This document shows positions 34,911 to 44,174 of a stretch of 64,000 bases of DNA, in pieces. Every line of letters begins with the position of its first letter. Positions within the stretch are counted from its first letter, which is position 1. Under the pieces are notes generated by a model. That model was not told where the DNA came from and searched no databases. It was given only the letters and a program-made list of their open reading frames with translations. The position numbers and the translations under genes are program-made. Origin of the DNA: Vibrio tritonius. Lineage in GTDB: Bacteria; Pseudomonadota; Gammaproteobacteria; Enterobacterales; Vibrionaceae. The stretch spans positions 1,612,001 through 1,676,000 of the forward strand of contig NZ_AP014635.1 of NCBI RefSeq assembly GCF_001547935.1, written 5' to 3'.

Positions 34911-35549
34911 ATGAATAAGTTCGAATTATACAGTTATTGGCGTTCTTCCGCGGCTTACCGTGTGCGCATTGCGCTCAACCTAAAGCAGATCGAGTATGAA
35001 CAAAAAGCGGTGAACTTGTTGACCGAACAGGGCCATCCCATCCACTTTCATTTACTCAACCCTAATGGTTTGGTTCCTGTGTTGGTTCATGGCGACGTAG
35101 TGCTCAATCAAAGTTTGGCGATTATGTTGTATCTCGATGAACATTTTCCGCAGCCATCTTTATTGCCAAAGGGAGATGACCGTTATCAGGTAATCGCTAT
35201 GGCACAAGACATTATTAGTGATATCCATCCGCTGAACAATTTACGCGTATTGCGTTATTTAACTAATCCGATAGGGGCAACCCAAGAGCAAAAAGGGGCA
35301 TGGTATCATCACTGGATACATGCAGGGTTTGAGGCGCTAGAAAATCGGTTGGTGGCATGCTCTGGTCATTATGCTTTTGGTGACAGTGTCACTATGTTGG
35401 ATGTTTGTTTGGTGCCGCAAGTGTATAATGCAGAGCGTTTTGATGTGGATATGGAGCGTTATCCAATTATTCAACGGATCACAGAAAAACTTCGCTTACA
35501 TCCAGCCTTTGTTCGTGCATTGCCGGAAAATCAACCAGATGCGTCGTGA
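34911..35549 (+). CDS. maiA: Maleylacetoacetate isomerase (zeta-class GST)
   Basis: Glutathione-dependent cis-trans isomerase of 212 aa that turns maleylacetoacetate into fumarylacetoacetate. The zeta-class active-site motif is YWRSSAAYRVRIALNLK (usually SSCSxRVRIAL), with the catalytic serine retained and the cysteine replaced by Ala. The glutathione-binding part is LVPVLVHGDVVLNQSLAIMLY. It closes the tyrosine operon, with GGAG 7 nt upstream inside fahA. Confidence 0.94.
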   Translation: MNKFELYSYWRSSAAYRVRIALNLKQIEYEQKAVNLLTEQGHPIHFHLLNPNGLVPVLVHGDVVLNQSLAIMLYLDEHFPQPSLLPKGDDRYQVIAMAQDIISDIHPLNNLRVLRYLTNPIGATQEQKGAWYHHWIHAGFEALENRLVACSGHYAFGDSVTMLDVCLVPQVYNAERFDVDMERYPIIQRITEKLRLHPAFVRALPENQPDAS

Positions 35550-35661
35550 TTTATGAATATTTCGTAAAAAACGGGCAGTAAGTCATGACCTGAAACGCGT
35601 TCGGTGGCAGTATACTCAAATTGTTTCTTCAGGCGTATGTGCCTTTCAATCGAGTATTAAC

Positions 35662-36219
35662 ATGTCTCTGCAGCAGTTAGTGGCGGAATACGGATATTTA
35701 GCCGTCGCCATCGGGACCTTTTTTGAAGGGGAAACCATTTTGGTGTTAGGCGGCTTTGCTGCCCATCGTGGTTATCTAGATCTGTTTTGGGTTATTGCCA
35801 GTGCGTTTGGTGGTACCCTGTTTGGTGATCAACTTTACTATTTTATCGGTCGGAGCAAGGGTAAAAGTGCTATCGACAAGCGCCCTAAATGGAAAGCAAA
35901 ATCCGCTCGCGTGTTCCACCTTCTAAATAAGCATCAAGTCTTATTGATTCTAGGGTTCCGTTTTTTGTACGGTATTCGAACAGTCACTCCGTTTCTCATT
36001 GGAGCAAGTAATGTGCCTCCGCAACGATTTATTGTGCTTAATATTATCGGCGCTCTCATTTGGGCGATTGCAGTGGGTGTATTAGGGTATTTGTTTGGTC
36101 ATACTGTTGAACTATTCCTGCACAATATCAAGCATTATGAAGTCACGTTTTTTGCGGCGATCTGTTTTTGTGCCATCGTGTTGTGGTCATGGAAGCGTTG
36201 GAAAAGTGAGAACAAATAA
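35662..36219 (+). CDS. DedA-family membrane protein
   Basis: A 185-aa DedA/SNARE-associated inner-membrane protein; family members move undecaprenyl phosphate or other phospholipids across the membrane. The family motifs are EYGYLAVAIGTFFEGETILV at the N-terminus, FGGTLFGDQLYYFIGR, and the arginine motif LGFRFLYGIRTVTPFLIGAS. About four to five hydrophobic segments are present. It stands apart from maiA by 112 bp with no clear terminator in between. Which DedA paralogue it is cannot be told. Confidence 0.9.
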   Translation: MSLQQLVAEYGYLAVAIGTFFEGETILVLGGFAAHRGYLDLFWVIASAFGGTLFGDQLYYFIGRSKGKSAIDKRPKWKAKSARVFHLLNKHQVLLILGFRFLYGIRTVTPFLIGASNVPPQRFIVLNIIGALIWAIAVGVLGYLFGHTVELFLHNIKHYEVTFFAAICFCAIVLWSWKRWKSENK

Positions 36220-36534
36220 TTGTGGTGAATGGACCAAAATAGCATAAGGCGAAAGGGGAAAACGTGTGTGACACCTGATACACCTAGTTTCTTTTCTTCC
36301 GCTGATGTGCTGTTTTGGGGGTATAAATTAGTTTCTCTTCTGAAATACAGAAAAACGATAAGTTGGCTGAATTTATATTGCGAAAAACTCTACATCATGC
36401 TCATAAAAAATTTGATGTCACACACACCTTTTTCTACTCCTTAATACTTAGCTTCTAAATTTCCTCTGTTTCATCAGCAAAGTGCATATCTTTGATTACA
36501 CTTATTTATATCCTAAGAGGGGTGTAAAGAGCGT
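36220..36534. other. Intergenic region between dedA and chemoreceptor
   Basis: These 315 bp contain no supported gene. A short open frame at 36229-36444 has no ribosome site. A small hairpin (TTCTG/CAGAA) occurs near 36338-36352. The region presumably holds the chemoreceptor promoter. Confidence 0.4.
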
Positions 36535-38073
36535 ATGGATAACACTAATCAAAATATCATCGATGAGGAAGTTTCGTTTCCTCAAGACATGGAATTGGTA
36601 TCGACCACTGACATTCGAGGCCATATTACTTATGCCAATGAAGAGTTTTGTAAAGTGGCTGGGTTTACTCTTGAAGAGCTGCTGCATAAAAACCACAACA
36701 TCGTGCGGCATCCTTCCATGCCAAAAGAAGCGTTCCAAGATTTGTGGGATCATTTAAAGGAAGAGCAAAACTGGCGTGGCGCTGTGAAAAACCGATGTAA
36801 AGATGGACGTTACTACTGGGTTGACGCCTTTGTTACACCGATTTATGAGCATGGTGAACTGGTCGGTTACCAATCGGTACGTCGTAACTTAACTCCTGAG
36901 ATTCGCAAGCGTGCAGAAATCGCCTATGACAAAATGTTAAATGGTCGTAGGGCGCTGCCTCTATTCGATTTTAAAGCATCGACAAAGCTCACTTTAAGTT
37001 TCGTTGCCAGCCTTATTGTGATCGTTGGAACCATCTTTATCAGTCCTTATTTATCGGTGTTGTTACCTCTTGTTTATTGCATGTTGTTTTATAGTGACGT
37101 TGTCACGAATTCTCGGTATAACGAAGAATTATCAGGGATTTATGACAGTATTTCCCGTTATATCTATTGCGACCATCCCAAAAATAACGCTGAGTTTCAC
37201 ATTCGAATGCAGAAAGGCAAGGTAAAAACCATTGTTGGACGTACCCTCGACAGTGGTCGCGATTTGCTCACTAAAGTGAAACAAATGCAGCAGTTATCAA
37301 AAAGCAGTCAAAATAACATTGAAGTGCAAACGGAGGAGCTAGAAAAAATCTCTACTGCTGTAGAAGAGATGGTGGCGACGATTCATGAAGTGGCTCGCAA
37401 CAGTTCGCAGACCTCCGATCAAGTTAGAAATGCTTCGCAGTTGTGCCAAAAGGCGATGCAAAACATTCAATCGACCGAAACTAAGGTAATGGATTTGTCG
37501 GACGAGGTGAATAATTCCGCTGCGGCAACCGACCTGTTAGCGGAAAAAATAGAACAAATTGATTCGGTGATGAATGAAATTCAAGGGGTGGCGGAACAAA
37601 CTAACTTGCTGGCGCTTAACGCAGCCATTGAAGCGGCTAGGGCGGGAGAGCAAGGGCGTGGGTTCGCTGTGGTTGCCGATGAAGTTCGTGCTCTGAGCCA
37701 AAGAACGCATAAAGCGACTGAGGGTATTCAATCTTCCATGAAAGATGTGGTAGCAACCCTCTCTACGTTAAAGAGTACGATGCAAGCTGGGGAGAAGGCT
37801 GCGCAAAGCTGTGTTGAAGATACCAGTAACACCAAAGCAAGTGTGTCGGATTTGACAGAAGCGGTACGAATTATTGACGATGCCGCAACGCAAATCTCCA
37901 CTGCGGCTGAACAGCAAAGTGTTGTGGCTAAAGAAATTAATGAAAACTTAACCACAATTAAGGATGCATCAGGTCGCAACTTAAATGACGCTAATGGCGT
38001 GTTTGAATTGGCTAACGACGTACAACTCAAAGCCGATCAACTAGCGAATTTAGGGATGTCATTTAAAGCTTAG
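36535..38073 (+). CDS. Aer-like PAS methyl-accepting chemotaxis protein
   Basis: A 512-aa energy or redox sensor for chemotaxis. The N-terminal PAS domain (about residues 20-125) has the Aer-type sequence [16 protein letters not shown] and [13 protein letters not shown]. Two short hydrophobic segments follow at about 148-185, with no periplasmic domain. The signalling domain contains the hairpin tip [20 protein letters not shown] followed by [15 protein letters not shown]. In Aer the PAS binds FAD; the cofactor here is inferred. It converges with a LysR gene 10 bp downstream. Confidence 0.93.
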   Translation: MDNTNQNIIDEEVSFPQDMELVSTTDIRGHITYANEEFCKVAGFTLEELLHKNHNIVRHPSMPKEAFQDLWDHLKEEQNWRGAVKNRCKDGRYYWVDAFVTPIYEHGELVGYQSVRRNLTPEIRKRAEIAYDKMLNGRRALPLFDFKASTKLTLSFVASLIVIVGTIFISPYLSVLLPLVYCMLFYSDVVTNSRYNEELSGIYDSISRYIYCDHPKNNAEFHIRMQKGKVKTIVGRTLDSGRDLLTKVKQMQQLSKSSQNNIEVQTEELEKISTAVEEMVATIHEVARNSSQTSDQVRNASQLCQKAMQNIQSTETKVMDLSDEVNNSAAATDLLAEKIEQIDSVMNEIQGVAEQTNLLALNAAIEAARAGEQGRGFAVVADEVRALSQRTHKATEGIQSSMKDVVATLSTLKSTMQAGEKAAQSCVEDTSNTKASVSDLTEAVRIIDDAATQISTAAEQQSVVAKEINENLTTIKDASGRNLNDANGVFELANDVQLKADQLANLGMSFKA

Positions 38074-38083
38074 TGTCACTTGA

Positions 38084-38971
38084 TTAGTCATTAAGCAAAC
38101 CCACTGTCAGAGCGTCTTCCAGAGCGTGTATCACGTTATCATGGCGGGCGTTCTGATTTTTTATAAGGTATAAAGTCGAGTTACGCTGCTGTTGCCCATC
38201 TTCGAAAATAGGCTTGAGAACCCCTTGTGCGAGATGCTCTTCAATTTCACTGACAGGGATCCAGCCATAACCTAACTGATTCAAAATGGCATCAATAGCA
38301 GAGTTGAGAGAAGTAAAAAACCATGAATCTTGATAACGTTGATTAGAATCGGCAGCGTGTTGTTGGTGATGTTTATCAACCACTTGAATCATAGGTACGC
38401 ATTTCAGTTTTGCTGTGCGTAACTCGGCGGGTAAATCAAAAATAGGGTGGTCACAGTGAGCAACGGGAATCACACTGACGTTTAATACTGCCCGTTTTTC
38501 TGTATTTAGACTCTCTGGCGCACTGATGATATACACATCATCTTGCTCTTGTTTAAATAACATGATGCCTTCATCGCGGACCGTTTCTTTCACGTGCACA
38601 TGGGTGTTAGGGTATTGTTGATTAAAGCGTTTTAACCCGCTAAATAATTGTGTTTTGGGAAATAGACTATCAACCACTACGCTAATAACGGCTCGTTCGC
38701 CTTGAGTTAGTGCCTCGGCGCGAGCTTCTAAATCTCGCCACTGATCCAAAATAAATGCCGCCTGTTCGAGCAGAATTCGTCCCTGTTCAGTTAACACCAG
38801 CTTTCGTCCTTGTAAGTTGAGAATTTCTACACCAAGTCGTTGTTGTAATTGAGTTAATTGGTAACTAATTGCTGGTTGACTCTTAAATGTTTGCTCTGCT
38901 GCCTTGGCAATACTGCCTTGCTCGACCACTGCTCTTAGTACCTGCCATTGCTCAAGTGTTGTTTTTAACAT
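38084..38971 (-). CDS. LysR-family regulator divergent from padC
   Basis: A 295-aa LysR protein with the N-terminal helix-turn-helix (QWQVLRAVVEQGSIAKAAEQ, then SQPAISYQLTQLQQRL) and an effector domain from about residue 90. It is divergent from the phenolic acid decarboxylase gene, with 108 bp between the start codons, the classical layout for a LysR gene and its target. Phenolic acids such as p-coumarate or ferulate are a likely effector by context. Other phenolic acid decarboxylases are controlled by PadR, so a LysR control would be of interest. Confidence 0.88.
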   Translation of the reverse strand: MLKTTLEQWQVLRAVVEQGSIAKAAEQTFKSQPAISYQLTQLQQRLGVEILNLQGRKLVLTEQGRILLEQAAFILDQWRDLEARAEALTQGERAVISVVVDSLFPKTQLFSGLKRFNQQYPNTHVHVKETVRDEGIMLFKQEQDDVYIISAPESLNTEKRAVLNVSVIPVAHCDHPIFDLPAELRTAKLKCVPMIQVVDKHHQQHAADSNQRYQDSWFFTSLNSAIDAILNQLGYGWIPVSEIEEHLAQGVLKPIFEDGQQQRNSTLYLIKNQNARHDNVIHALEDALTVGLLND

Positions 38972-39079
38972 ATTAAACTTTTCGATGTTATCAATCAGAT
39001 ATTGTGAATTTTACTTCTAATTATCTGAGGTATAGTGACCTCCAACACAAAAACGAAACGAAATAGTGAGGGATTTAAT

Positions 39080-39580
39080 ATGTTCGACGTAAATGATTTA
39101 AGCGGTATTGTTGGTAAACACCTTGTTTATACTTACGACAATGGCTGGAATTATGAGTTTTACTTTAAAAACGACAACACAGCAGATTATCGAATTCACA
39201 GTGGTATCGTTGGTGGTCGTTGGGTTAAAGACCAACACGTCTATCTTGTTCGCGTAGCAAAAGATGTTTATAAAGTGTCATGGACTGAACCAACTGGTAC
39301 AGATGTTAGCTTGATTGCAAACCTAGCAGATAAAGTGTTCCACGGGACTATCTTCTTCCCTCGTTGGGTAATTAACGATCCTAAAAAAACAGTTTGTTTC
39401 CAAAACGAGCACATTGCACAAATGGAAGCGTACCGCGCGGAAGGCCCTGCTTACCCAACAGAAGTGATTGATGAATTTGCGACCATCACTTTCGTTCGTG
39501 ATGCAGGCATTAACAACGAAGAAGTGATTAATTGCCCTGCAAGTGAGTTACCAGCAAACTTCCCTGAAAATCTAAAATAA
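39080..39580 (+). CDS. padC: Phenolic acid decarboxylase
   Basis: Cofactor-free enzyme that decarboxylates p-coumaric, ferulic or caffeic acid to vinylphenols. The 166-aa sequence has the family core YDNGWNYEFYFKNDNTADYR, then IHSGIVGGRWVKDQ, and KVSWTEPTGTDVSL; the tyrosines, Arg and Glu of the active site lie in these stretches. The ATG at 39080 has GAGGG about 8 nt upstream, so a longer frame from 39035 is not used. It has its own terminator and a divergent LysR neighbour. It would detoxify plant or algal phenolics. Confidence 0.94.
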   Translation: MFDVNDLSGIVGKHLVYTYDNGWNYEFYFKNDNTADYRIHSGIVGGRWVKDQHVYLVRVAKDVYKVSWTEPTGTDVSLIANLADKVFHGTIFFPRWVINDPKKTVCFQNEHIAQMEAYRAEGPAYPTEVIDEFATITFVRDAGINNEEVINCPASELPANFPENLK

Positions 39581-39634
39581 GCTGACTTCCTAGGGTAACA
39601 GCACCTGTATACATTAGATGGATGTGTACGTTAG

Positions 39635-39670
39635 AAAAAACGCCAGAGAGGATGCTCTCCGGCGTTTTTT
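39635..39670 (+). terminator. Bidirectional terminator between padC and the GDPD gene
   Basis: AAAAAACGCC-A-GAGAG, loop GATG, CTCTC-C-GGCGTTTTTT. It works for padC on the plus strand and for the converging phosphodiesterase gene on the minus strand. Confidence 0.92.
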
Positions 39671-39692
39671 ATGTCACTAATTGCAACCCAAC

Positions 39693-40403
39693 TTATTTAA
39701 AAAAACGGCCTGGGTCATCACTGAAAATACCATCCACTTGATTCAACAGAGAGAATTTCTCAGGTTTGTTCACTGTGTAACACCACACTTGATAGCCTTC
39801 GCGATGGAGATCGGCAATATGCCGCTGGGTCAACCATTTGTAGTTTACGTTACAGCTAAATGCTTTAACTTCTTTAAGTACACGGCGGTCACTTTGGGTT
39901 AAACGTTCAGTCAGTACCCCGAGCTTGTACCCAGGACAGTGAGCATACAGTTGGCGAATAATGTCATGACTGAAACTCGATAACATGATTTTATCTTTAG
40001 GTAACTGGCATTGGTCGAGTTGCTCTTTGAGTTGGGATGCCACTGCCGCAACGTCATGGCGATCGACTTTCACCTCTATGTTGAGGCCTAGTGCGTGTTT
40101 GGTTGCCAATGACAGTAATTCCGCCAGCGTCATAATGAGTTCATTGGCAAACTTGGCATCGAACCAAGAGCCAAAATCTTTACTGCGCAATTCGTCGAGA
40201 GTCATTTCATCGATACGTCCTTGGCCGTTACTGCAGCGATCAATGGTGTGATCGTGGCAAACGACTAGAATATTATCTTTCGTTGGCTGAACATCCACTT
40301 CAACCCAATTCAAGCCTAAATCAATGGCGGCTTGAACACTAACACGGGTATTCTCTGGAAAATGGGCAGCCACGCCCCGGTGACCAACAATAACAAGTGA
40401 CAT
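39693..40403 (-). CDS. ugpQ: Cytosolic glycerophosphodiester phosphodiesterase
   Basis: Hydrolyses glycerophosphodiesters to sn-glycerol 3-phosphate and an alcohol. The 236-aa protein without a signal peptide is the UgpQ type. GDPD catalytic motifs: GHRGVAAHFPENT at the N-terminus, the metal-binding WVEVDVQ, CHDHTIDR, and the later NIEVKVDRHD. It lies at the end of the ugpBAEC-regulator-ugpQ run on the minus strand, 12 bp after the DeoR gene, and supplies glycerol 3-phosphate from the diesters taken up by the transporter. Confidence 0.93.
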   Translation of the reverse strand: MSLVIVGHRGVAAHFPENTRVSVQAAIDLGLNWVEVDVQPTKDNILVVCHDHTIDRCSNGQGRIDEMTLDELRSKDFGSWFDAKFANELIMTLAELLSLATKHALGLNIEVKVDRHDVAAVASQLKEQLDQCQLPKDKIMLSSFSHDIIRQLYAHCPGYKLGVLTERLTQSDRRVLKEVKAFSCNVNYKWLTQRHIADLHREGYQVWCYTVNKPEKFSLLNQVDGIFSDDPGRFFK

Positions 40404-40415
40404 GGTTTATTCCTT

Positions 40416-41192
40416 TTACTCGTAAGAACGCTCAGTTGTACTGATAAGTTCTACACGATGGCTTTGGCAAAGTTGTTGTAAAGCGATGCTAGGTTTATCA
40501 ATAAACAGGCAATCGATGTCATTTAGTGTAGCGCTAACTACAGGAGCATAGCGACCATATTTTGTGTGATCGGCCACAAGCCAGCACTGTTCACTTTGAC
40601 TGATGATAGTACGACTGAGCGCGGCCTCTTCGGGGGTAAAATCGAGCAATTCTCCTCGCTCGTTTAATCCACCCACACCAAACACACCGATCTTGATGTT
40701 AAATTGTCGATAGAAATCAGTTGTGACTTCTCCCACGGTATCTTGATCAGAATGACGCACTGCGCCACCAGCCAAATGAAGAGCGATATTGGGGTTATGA
40801 CTGAGTACCAATGCCGCATTAATATTATTGGTAACCACCGTAAGGCCCGAGTGATCGAGTAGGGCCTGCGCTACATATTTTGGGGTGGTTCCAATACCCA
40901 AGAAAATGCTGGTTTGTTCAGGTAAACAATCGACGACTCGTTGAGCGATCGCTTGTTTTTGCGCACTGTGCTGCAAGTCTCGGTTAGAAAACGATAAATT
41001 GTCATTTTGTGTCGGTAAACAGATTCCGCCATGTACTCGTTTGACCAATCCCAACTCATTTAAGTCATTCATATCTTTGCGGATAGTTTGCACAGATACC
41101 GCAAGATGCTGTGCTAAGTGACCACTGGTGAGTACACCTTGTGATTGTTGTAATTGCTGTAAAATTTGTTTCTGTCGTGTTGATAGGCTCAC
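40416..41192 (-). CDS. DeoR/GlpR-family transcriptional repressor
   Basis: A 258-aa regulator with an N-terminal DeoR helix-turn-helix (STRQKQILQQLQQSQGVLTS, then VSVQTIRKDMNDLNELGLVKR) and a sugar-phosphate-binding C-terminal domain (GVFGVGGLNERGELLDFTPE). It sits between ugpC and ugpQ, so local control by glycerol 3-phosphate or a related phosphate is likely. This differs from E. coli, where ugp is controlled by PhoB and CRP. A palindrome upstream of ugpB is a possible target. Confidence 0.9.
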   Translation of the reverse strand: MSLSTRQKQILQQLQQSQGVLTSGHLAQHLAVSVQTIRKDMNDLNELGLVKRVHGGICLPTQNDNLSFSNRDLQHSAQKQAIAQRVVDCLPEQTSIFLGIGTTPKYVAQALLDHSGLTVVTNNINAALVLSHNPNIALHLAGGAVRHSDQDTVGEVTTDFYRQFNIKIGVFGVGGLNERGELLDFTPEEAALSRTIISQSEQCWLVADHTKYGRYAPVVSATLNDIDCLFIDKPSIALQQLCQSHRVELISTTERSYE

Positions 41193-41251
41193 TCTGATCC
41201 CTTATTACTGCTTAGAGGGTGGAAGATTGCTTTTCGTTATAACATCTCTCG

Positions 41252-42388
41252 TTACTGCATCTTGAACTCGCTACCAATACGTTTGCCCATTTGATCAAAT
41301 AGGTGTAGTTGTTCTAAAGGAATAAACAGATCTATTTCACCATTTACAGGTAGAGTCATTTCTGATGTCATTGCAATAAACGGCTGCGCTTTCTGTTGTT
41401 CATCAACTATGGAGCCATGAACTAATTGATTCGGTCCTAATGGTTCAATTACCCCGATTTTAAAGCGCAATTTTAATGAAGGACCATCACAATGAAGTTG
41501 CGCCTGTTCAGGACGAATCCCTAAGGTGCATGTTGTCGAATGAATAGGGGAAGAAAGCGTCAATGTTTGACCAGCCACTAGCAGTGAATTATTTTGCCCA
41601 AGAGCGGGAAGGAAATTCATGGCAGGGCTGCCAATAAAGCTGGCGACAAATGTAGAAGCTGGTTGGTGATAGATCTCTTTCGGAGTGCCGATTTGTTCAA
41701 TACTGCCTTCTTTAAGCACCACAATACGGTCGGCTAGCGTCATCGCTTCGACTTGGTCGTGAGTAACGTAAACACTGGTCACGTTCAATTCTCGCTGCAG
41801 CTTTTTGATCTCTAACCGCATGTGCGAACGCAGTGCCGCATCAAGGTTTGAGAGTGGCTCATCAAATAAAAACAGTTGAGGATCGCGCACAATTGCCCGT
41901 CCCATTGCCACGCGCTGACGTTGACCTCCCGACAATTTAGATGGTTTACGGTCGAGATAGTCTTCGATTTTTAATGTTGTCGCAACGCTTCGAATTTTTT
42001 GTTCAATCGTACCTTTATCCACACCGCGGTTTTTTAACCCATAAGCCAAGTTTTGGTACACCGTCATATGCGGATAGAGCGCGTAATTTTGAAATACCAT
42101 CGCTATGTCACGCTGAGCCGGTTTAATTTGGTCAACTCGGCGTCCGTTAAGGTAAATCGCACCGGAATTAATGGCCTCTAAGCCTGCAATCGAGCGTAAC
42201 AGTGATGACTTACCACACCCTGATGGGCCAACTAACACAATGAACTCGCCATGTTGAATATCAAGATTGATACCACGTACGGCACGGTGACCATTCTCGT
42301 AGGTTTTAACAATATCTTGTAATTTGAGCATGGTGTTAACCAATGAATCTGGAGAAGCATTTAACTCAAGTGCAGTATTATTTTTCAC
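41252..42388 (-). CDS. ugpC: Glycerol-3-phosphate ABC transporter ATP-binding protein UgpC
   Basis: ATPase of the G3P/glycerophosphodiester importer, MalK-type, 378 aa. Walker A GPSGCGKSSLLR, signature LSGGQRQRVAMGRAI, Walker B LFLFDEPLSNLD, and H-loop YVTHDQVEAMTLA are intact; the C-terminal regulatory TOBE domain contains TLGIRPEQAQL. The chosen GTG start overlaps ugpE by 11 bp and has AAAGGA about 10 nt upstream. An internal ATG at 42331 would fit the E. coli length better but has no ribosome site. Confidence 0.94.
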   Translation of the reverse strand: MKNNTALELNASPDSLVNTMLKLQDIVKTYENGHRAVRGINLDIQHGEFIVLVGPSGCGKSSLLRSIAGLEAINSGAIYLNGRRVDQIKPAQRDIAMVFQNYALYPHMTVYQNLAYGLKNRGVDKGTIEQKIRSVATTLKIEDYLDRKPSKLSGGQRQRVAMGRAIVRDPQLFLFDEPLSNLDAALRSHMRLEIKKLQRELNVTSVYVTHDQVEAMTLADRIVVLKEGSIEQIGTPKEIYHQPASTFVASFIGSPAMNFLPALGQNNSLLVAGQTLTLSSPIHSTTCTLGIRPEQAQLHCDGPSLKLRFKIGVIEPLGPNQLVHGSIVDEQQKAQPFIAMTSEMTLPVNGEIDLFIPLEQLHLFDQMGKRIGSEFKMQ

Positions 42389-43220
42389 TTTCGACGAGTC
42401 CTTTTACAAAATAGCGTTGGAAAATGGCCACAATCAGTACCGGTGGCAACATGGCGAAGATGATCATGGCAAAGGCATAATCGTAACGAGGCATCTTGGC
42501 TTCGCTGATGTTATTGAGTATCTGTTTAATGCCCATAATGATGGTGTAGTAATGTTCATCAGTGGTGATCATCATTGGCCATAAATATTGGTTCCAGCCA
42601 ACAACGAACATAATGATAAAAATGGCGGCCATCATTGTGCGCGATAGGGGGAGCACCATATCAATGAAAAAGCGAATGGGTCCTGCATTGTCAAGTTGTG
42701 CCGCTTCATACAGTTCATCGGGAAGAGTTTGGTAGAACTGGCGAAAGAAAAATGTGGCAGTGGCTGATGCAATCAAAGGCAGAATCAAGCCGGAATAGTG
42801 ATTGAGCATGCCCAGCTTTGTCACCACTTCGTACGAAGGGATAATCCGAACTTCAAGAGGAAGTAGTAAGGTAACGAAAATGAGCCAAAACCACGCAGTA
42901 GCATAAGGCAAACGAAAGTAGACCAGTGCGTAAGCAGCGATCATCGAAATAATGATTTTACCGATGGCAAAACCTAACCCCATAATCAGTGAGTTAATGA
43001 TCATGGTTTGCGCTGTGACATCTCCTGCAAAACCTAATCCTTGTGACCAAGCGACTTTATAAGCGTCGAACCCTTGTTTACCGATATCCCATTGCAGACC
43101 ATTACTGATGATCGAGTTAGGCTCGTGAGTTGAGCTGGCAAAAATGAGCCAAACGGGGGCAAGCATAAACAGCACCCCGAGTATTAAAATAATATGGTCG
43201 AACCATTGAATCCTTTTCAT
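42378..43220 (-). CDS. ugpE: Glycerol-3-phosphate ABC transporter permease UgpE
   Basis: Inner-membrane permease of 280 aa with six predicted helices. The EAA loop that contacts the ATPase is YEAAQLDNAGPIRFFIDMVL. The second permease follows ugpA with an 8-bp gap, and its stop overlaps the ugpC start. Order ugpB-A-E-C is as in E. coli. Confidence 0.94.
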   Translation of the reverse strand: MKRIQWFDHIILILGVLFMLAPVWLIFASSTHEPNSIISNGLQWDIGKQGFDAYKVAWSQGLGFAGDVTAQTMIINSLIMGLGFAIGKIIISMIAAYALVYFRLPYATAWFWLIFVTLLLPLEVRIIPSYEVVTKLGMLNHYSGLILPLIASATATFFFRQFYQTLPDELYEAAQLDNAGPIRFFIDMVLPLSRTMMAAIFIIMFVVGWNQYLWPMMITTDEHYYTIIMGIKQILNNISEAKMPRYDYAFAMIIFAMLPPVLIVAIFQRYFVKGLVESEK

Positions 43221-43228
43221 GCATCCTC

Positions 43229-44110
43229 CTAATAATGAATGCGCTTTTCAACCACGCGAAACTGTATTGCGGTGAGTAATAACACTAAGATGAGCAGTAC
43301 CACCGATTGCGCAGCGCTTCCGCCTAAATCGGCGCCAATGAAACCGTCTTGGTAAACTTTATAAACCAGCGAAGTTGTACTGCCACCTGGGCCGCCACCG
43401 GTCATGGTGTCGATGACACCGAAGGTTTCAAAAAAGGCATAAGTGAGATTAATAACCAGCAGAAAAAATCCAGTGGGTGCGAGCAGAGGAAAGGTGATTG
43501 TCCAAAATCGACGGATATCACTGGCACAATCGAGCATGGCTGCCTCGCGAACCGCTAACGAAATGGACTGTAAGCCCGCGAGAAAATAGACAAAATTTAC
43601 TGGAACTTGCTTCCATACCGAGACTAAGACTAACGCGAACATAGCGTCGTTGGGTTTAGTTTGGGCTGAAAAATCCCATCCTAGAGACTGCAGAGCCTGA
43701 GTTAAAATACCAATGCTAGGATCAAACATAAAACCGCCCATAAGACCGGCAACTGCAGGCGCAACGGCATATACCCACGTTAAGGTGGTACGGTAGATGC
43801 TCTGACCATGTAATATCTGGTTCGCTTTCACGGCCAACAATAGTGCAATCCCCAGTGATAAAAACGCGACGATTACTGAGAAAATAAGCGTAAACCAGAG
43901 TGACTGTAGATAATCAGAAGAAGAAAAGAGAATTTGATAGTTTTCGAGCCCAACAAAGTTTGAAGTGAGCCCCCAAGGATCCTCTAGGTGAAACGACATC
44001 ACCAAAGCTTCACCTGCAGGATAGAGAAAAAAGATCGCGATGATGGCTATTTGAGGAAACAGCAGCGCATACGGAAGTAAGCTGTGTTGGAATTGTTGTC
44101 GACGTTGCAC
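43229..44110 (-). CDS. ugpA: Glycerol-3-phosphate ABC transporter permease UgpA
   Basis: Permease of 293 aa with six predicted helices. The EAA loop is REAAMLDCASDIRRFWTITF, and TGGGPGGSTTSLVYKVYQDG is a conserved stretch of UgpA/MalF-like permeases. It follows ugpB behind a terminator-like hairpin and pairs with UgpE in the membrane. Confidence 0.94.
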   Translation of the reverse strand: MQRRQQFQHSLLPYALLFPQIAIIAIFFLYPAGEALVMSFHLEDPWGLTSNFVGLENYQILFSSSDYLQSLWFTLIFSVIVAFLSLGIALLLAVKANQILHGQSIYRTTLTWVYAVAPAVAGLMGGFMFDPSIGILTQALQSLGWDFSAQTKPNDAMFALVLVSVWKQVPVNFVYFLAGLQSISLAVREAAMLDCASDIRRFWTITFPLLAPTGFFLLVINLTYAFFETFGVIDTMTGGGPGGSTTSLVYKVYQDGFIGADLGGSAAQSVVLLILVLLLTAIQFRVVEKRIHY

Positions 44111-44139
44111 AGTGTAATAAACCTAATAATGACCAATGG

Positions 44140-44166
44140 AAAAAGGCAACACCCCAAGGTGCTGCC
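44140..44166 (-). terminator. Intercistronic hairpin with T-run between ugpB and ugpA
   Basis: On the minus strand GGCAGCACC, loop TTGG, GGTGTTGCC, then TTTTTCC. All nine pairs form with one G-U. Partial termination here would give more binding protein than permease, a common arrangement. Confidence 0.75.
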
Positions 44167-44174
44167 TCGTTGTA

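Noticed and set aside
36229..36444. 71-codon frame between dedA and the chemoreceptor
   Set aside because: No ribosome site, no recognisable composition or motif; considered chance.
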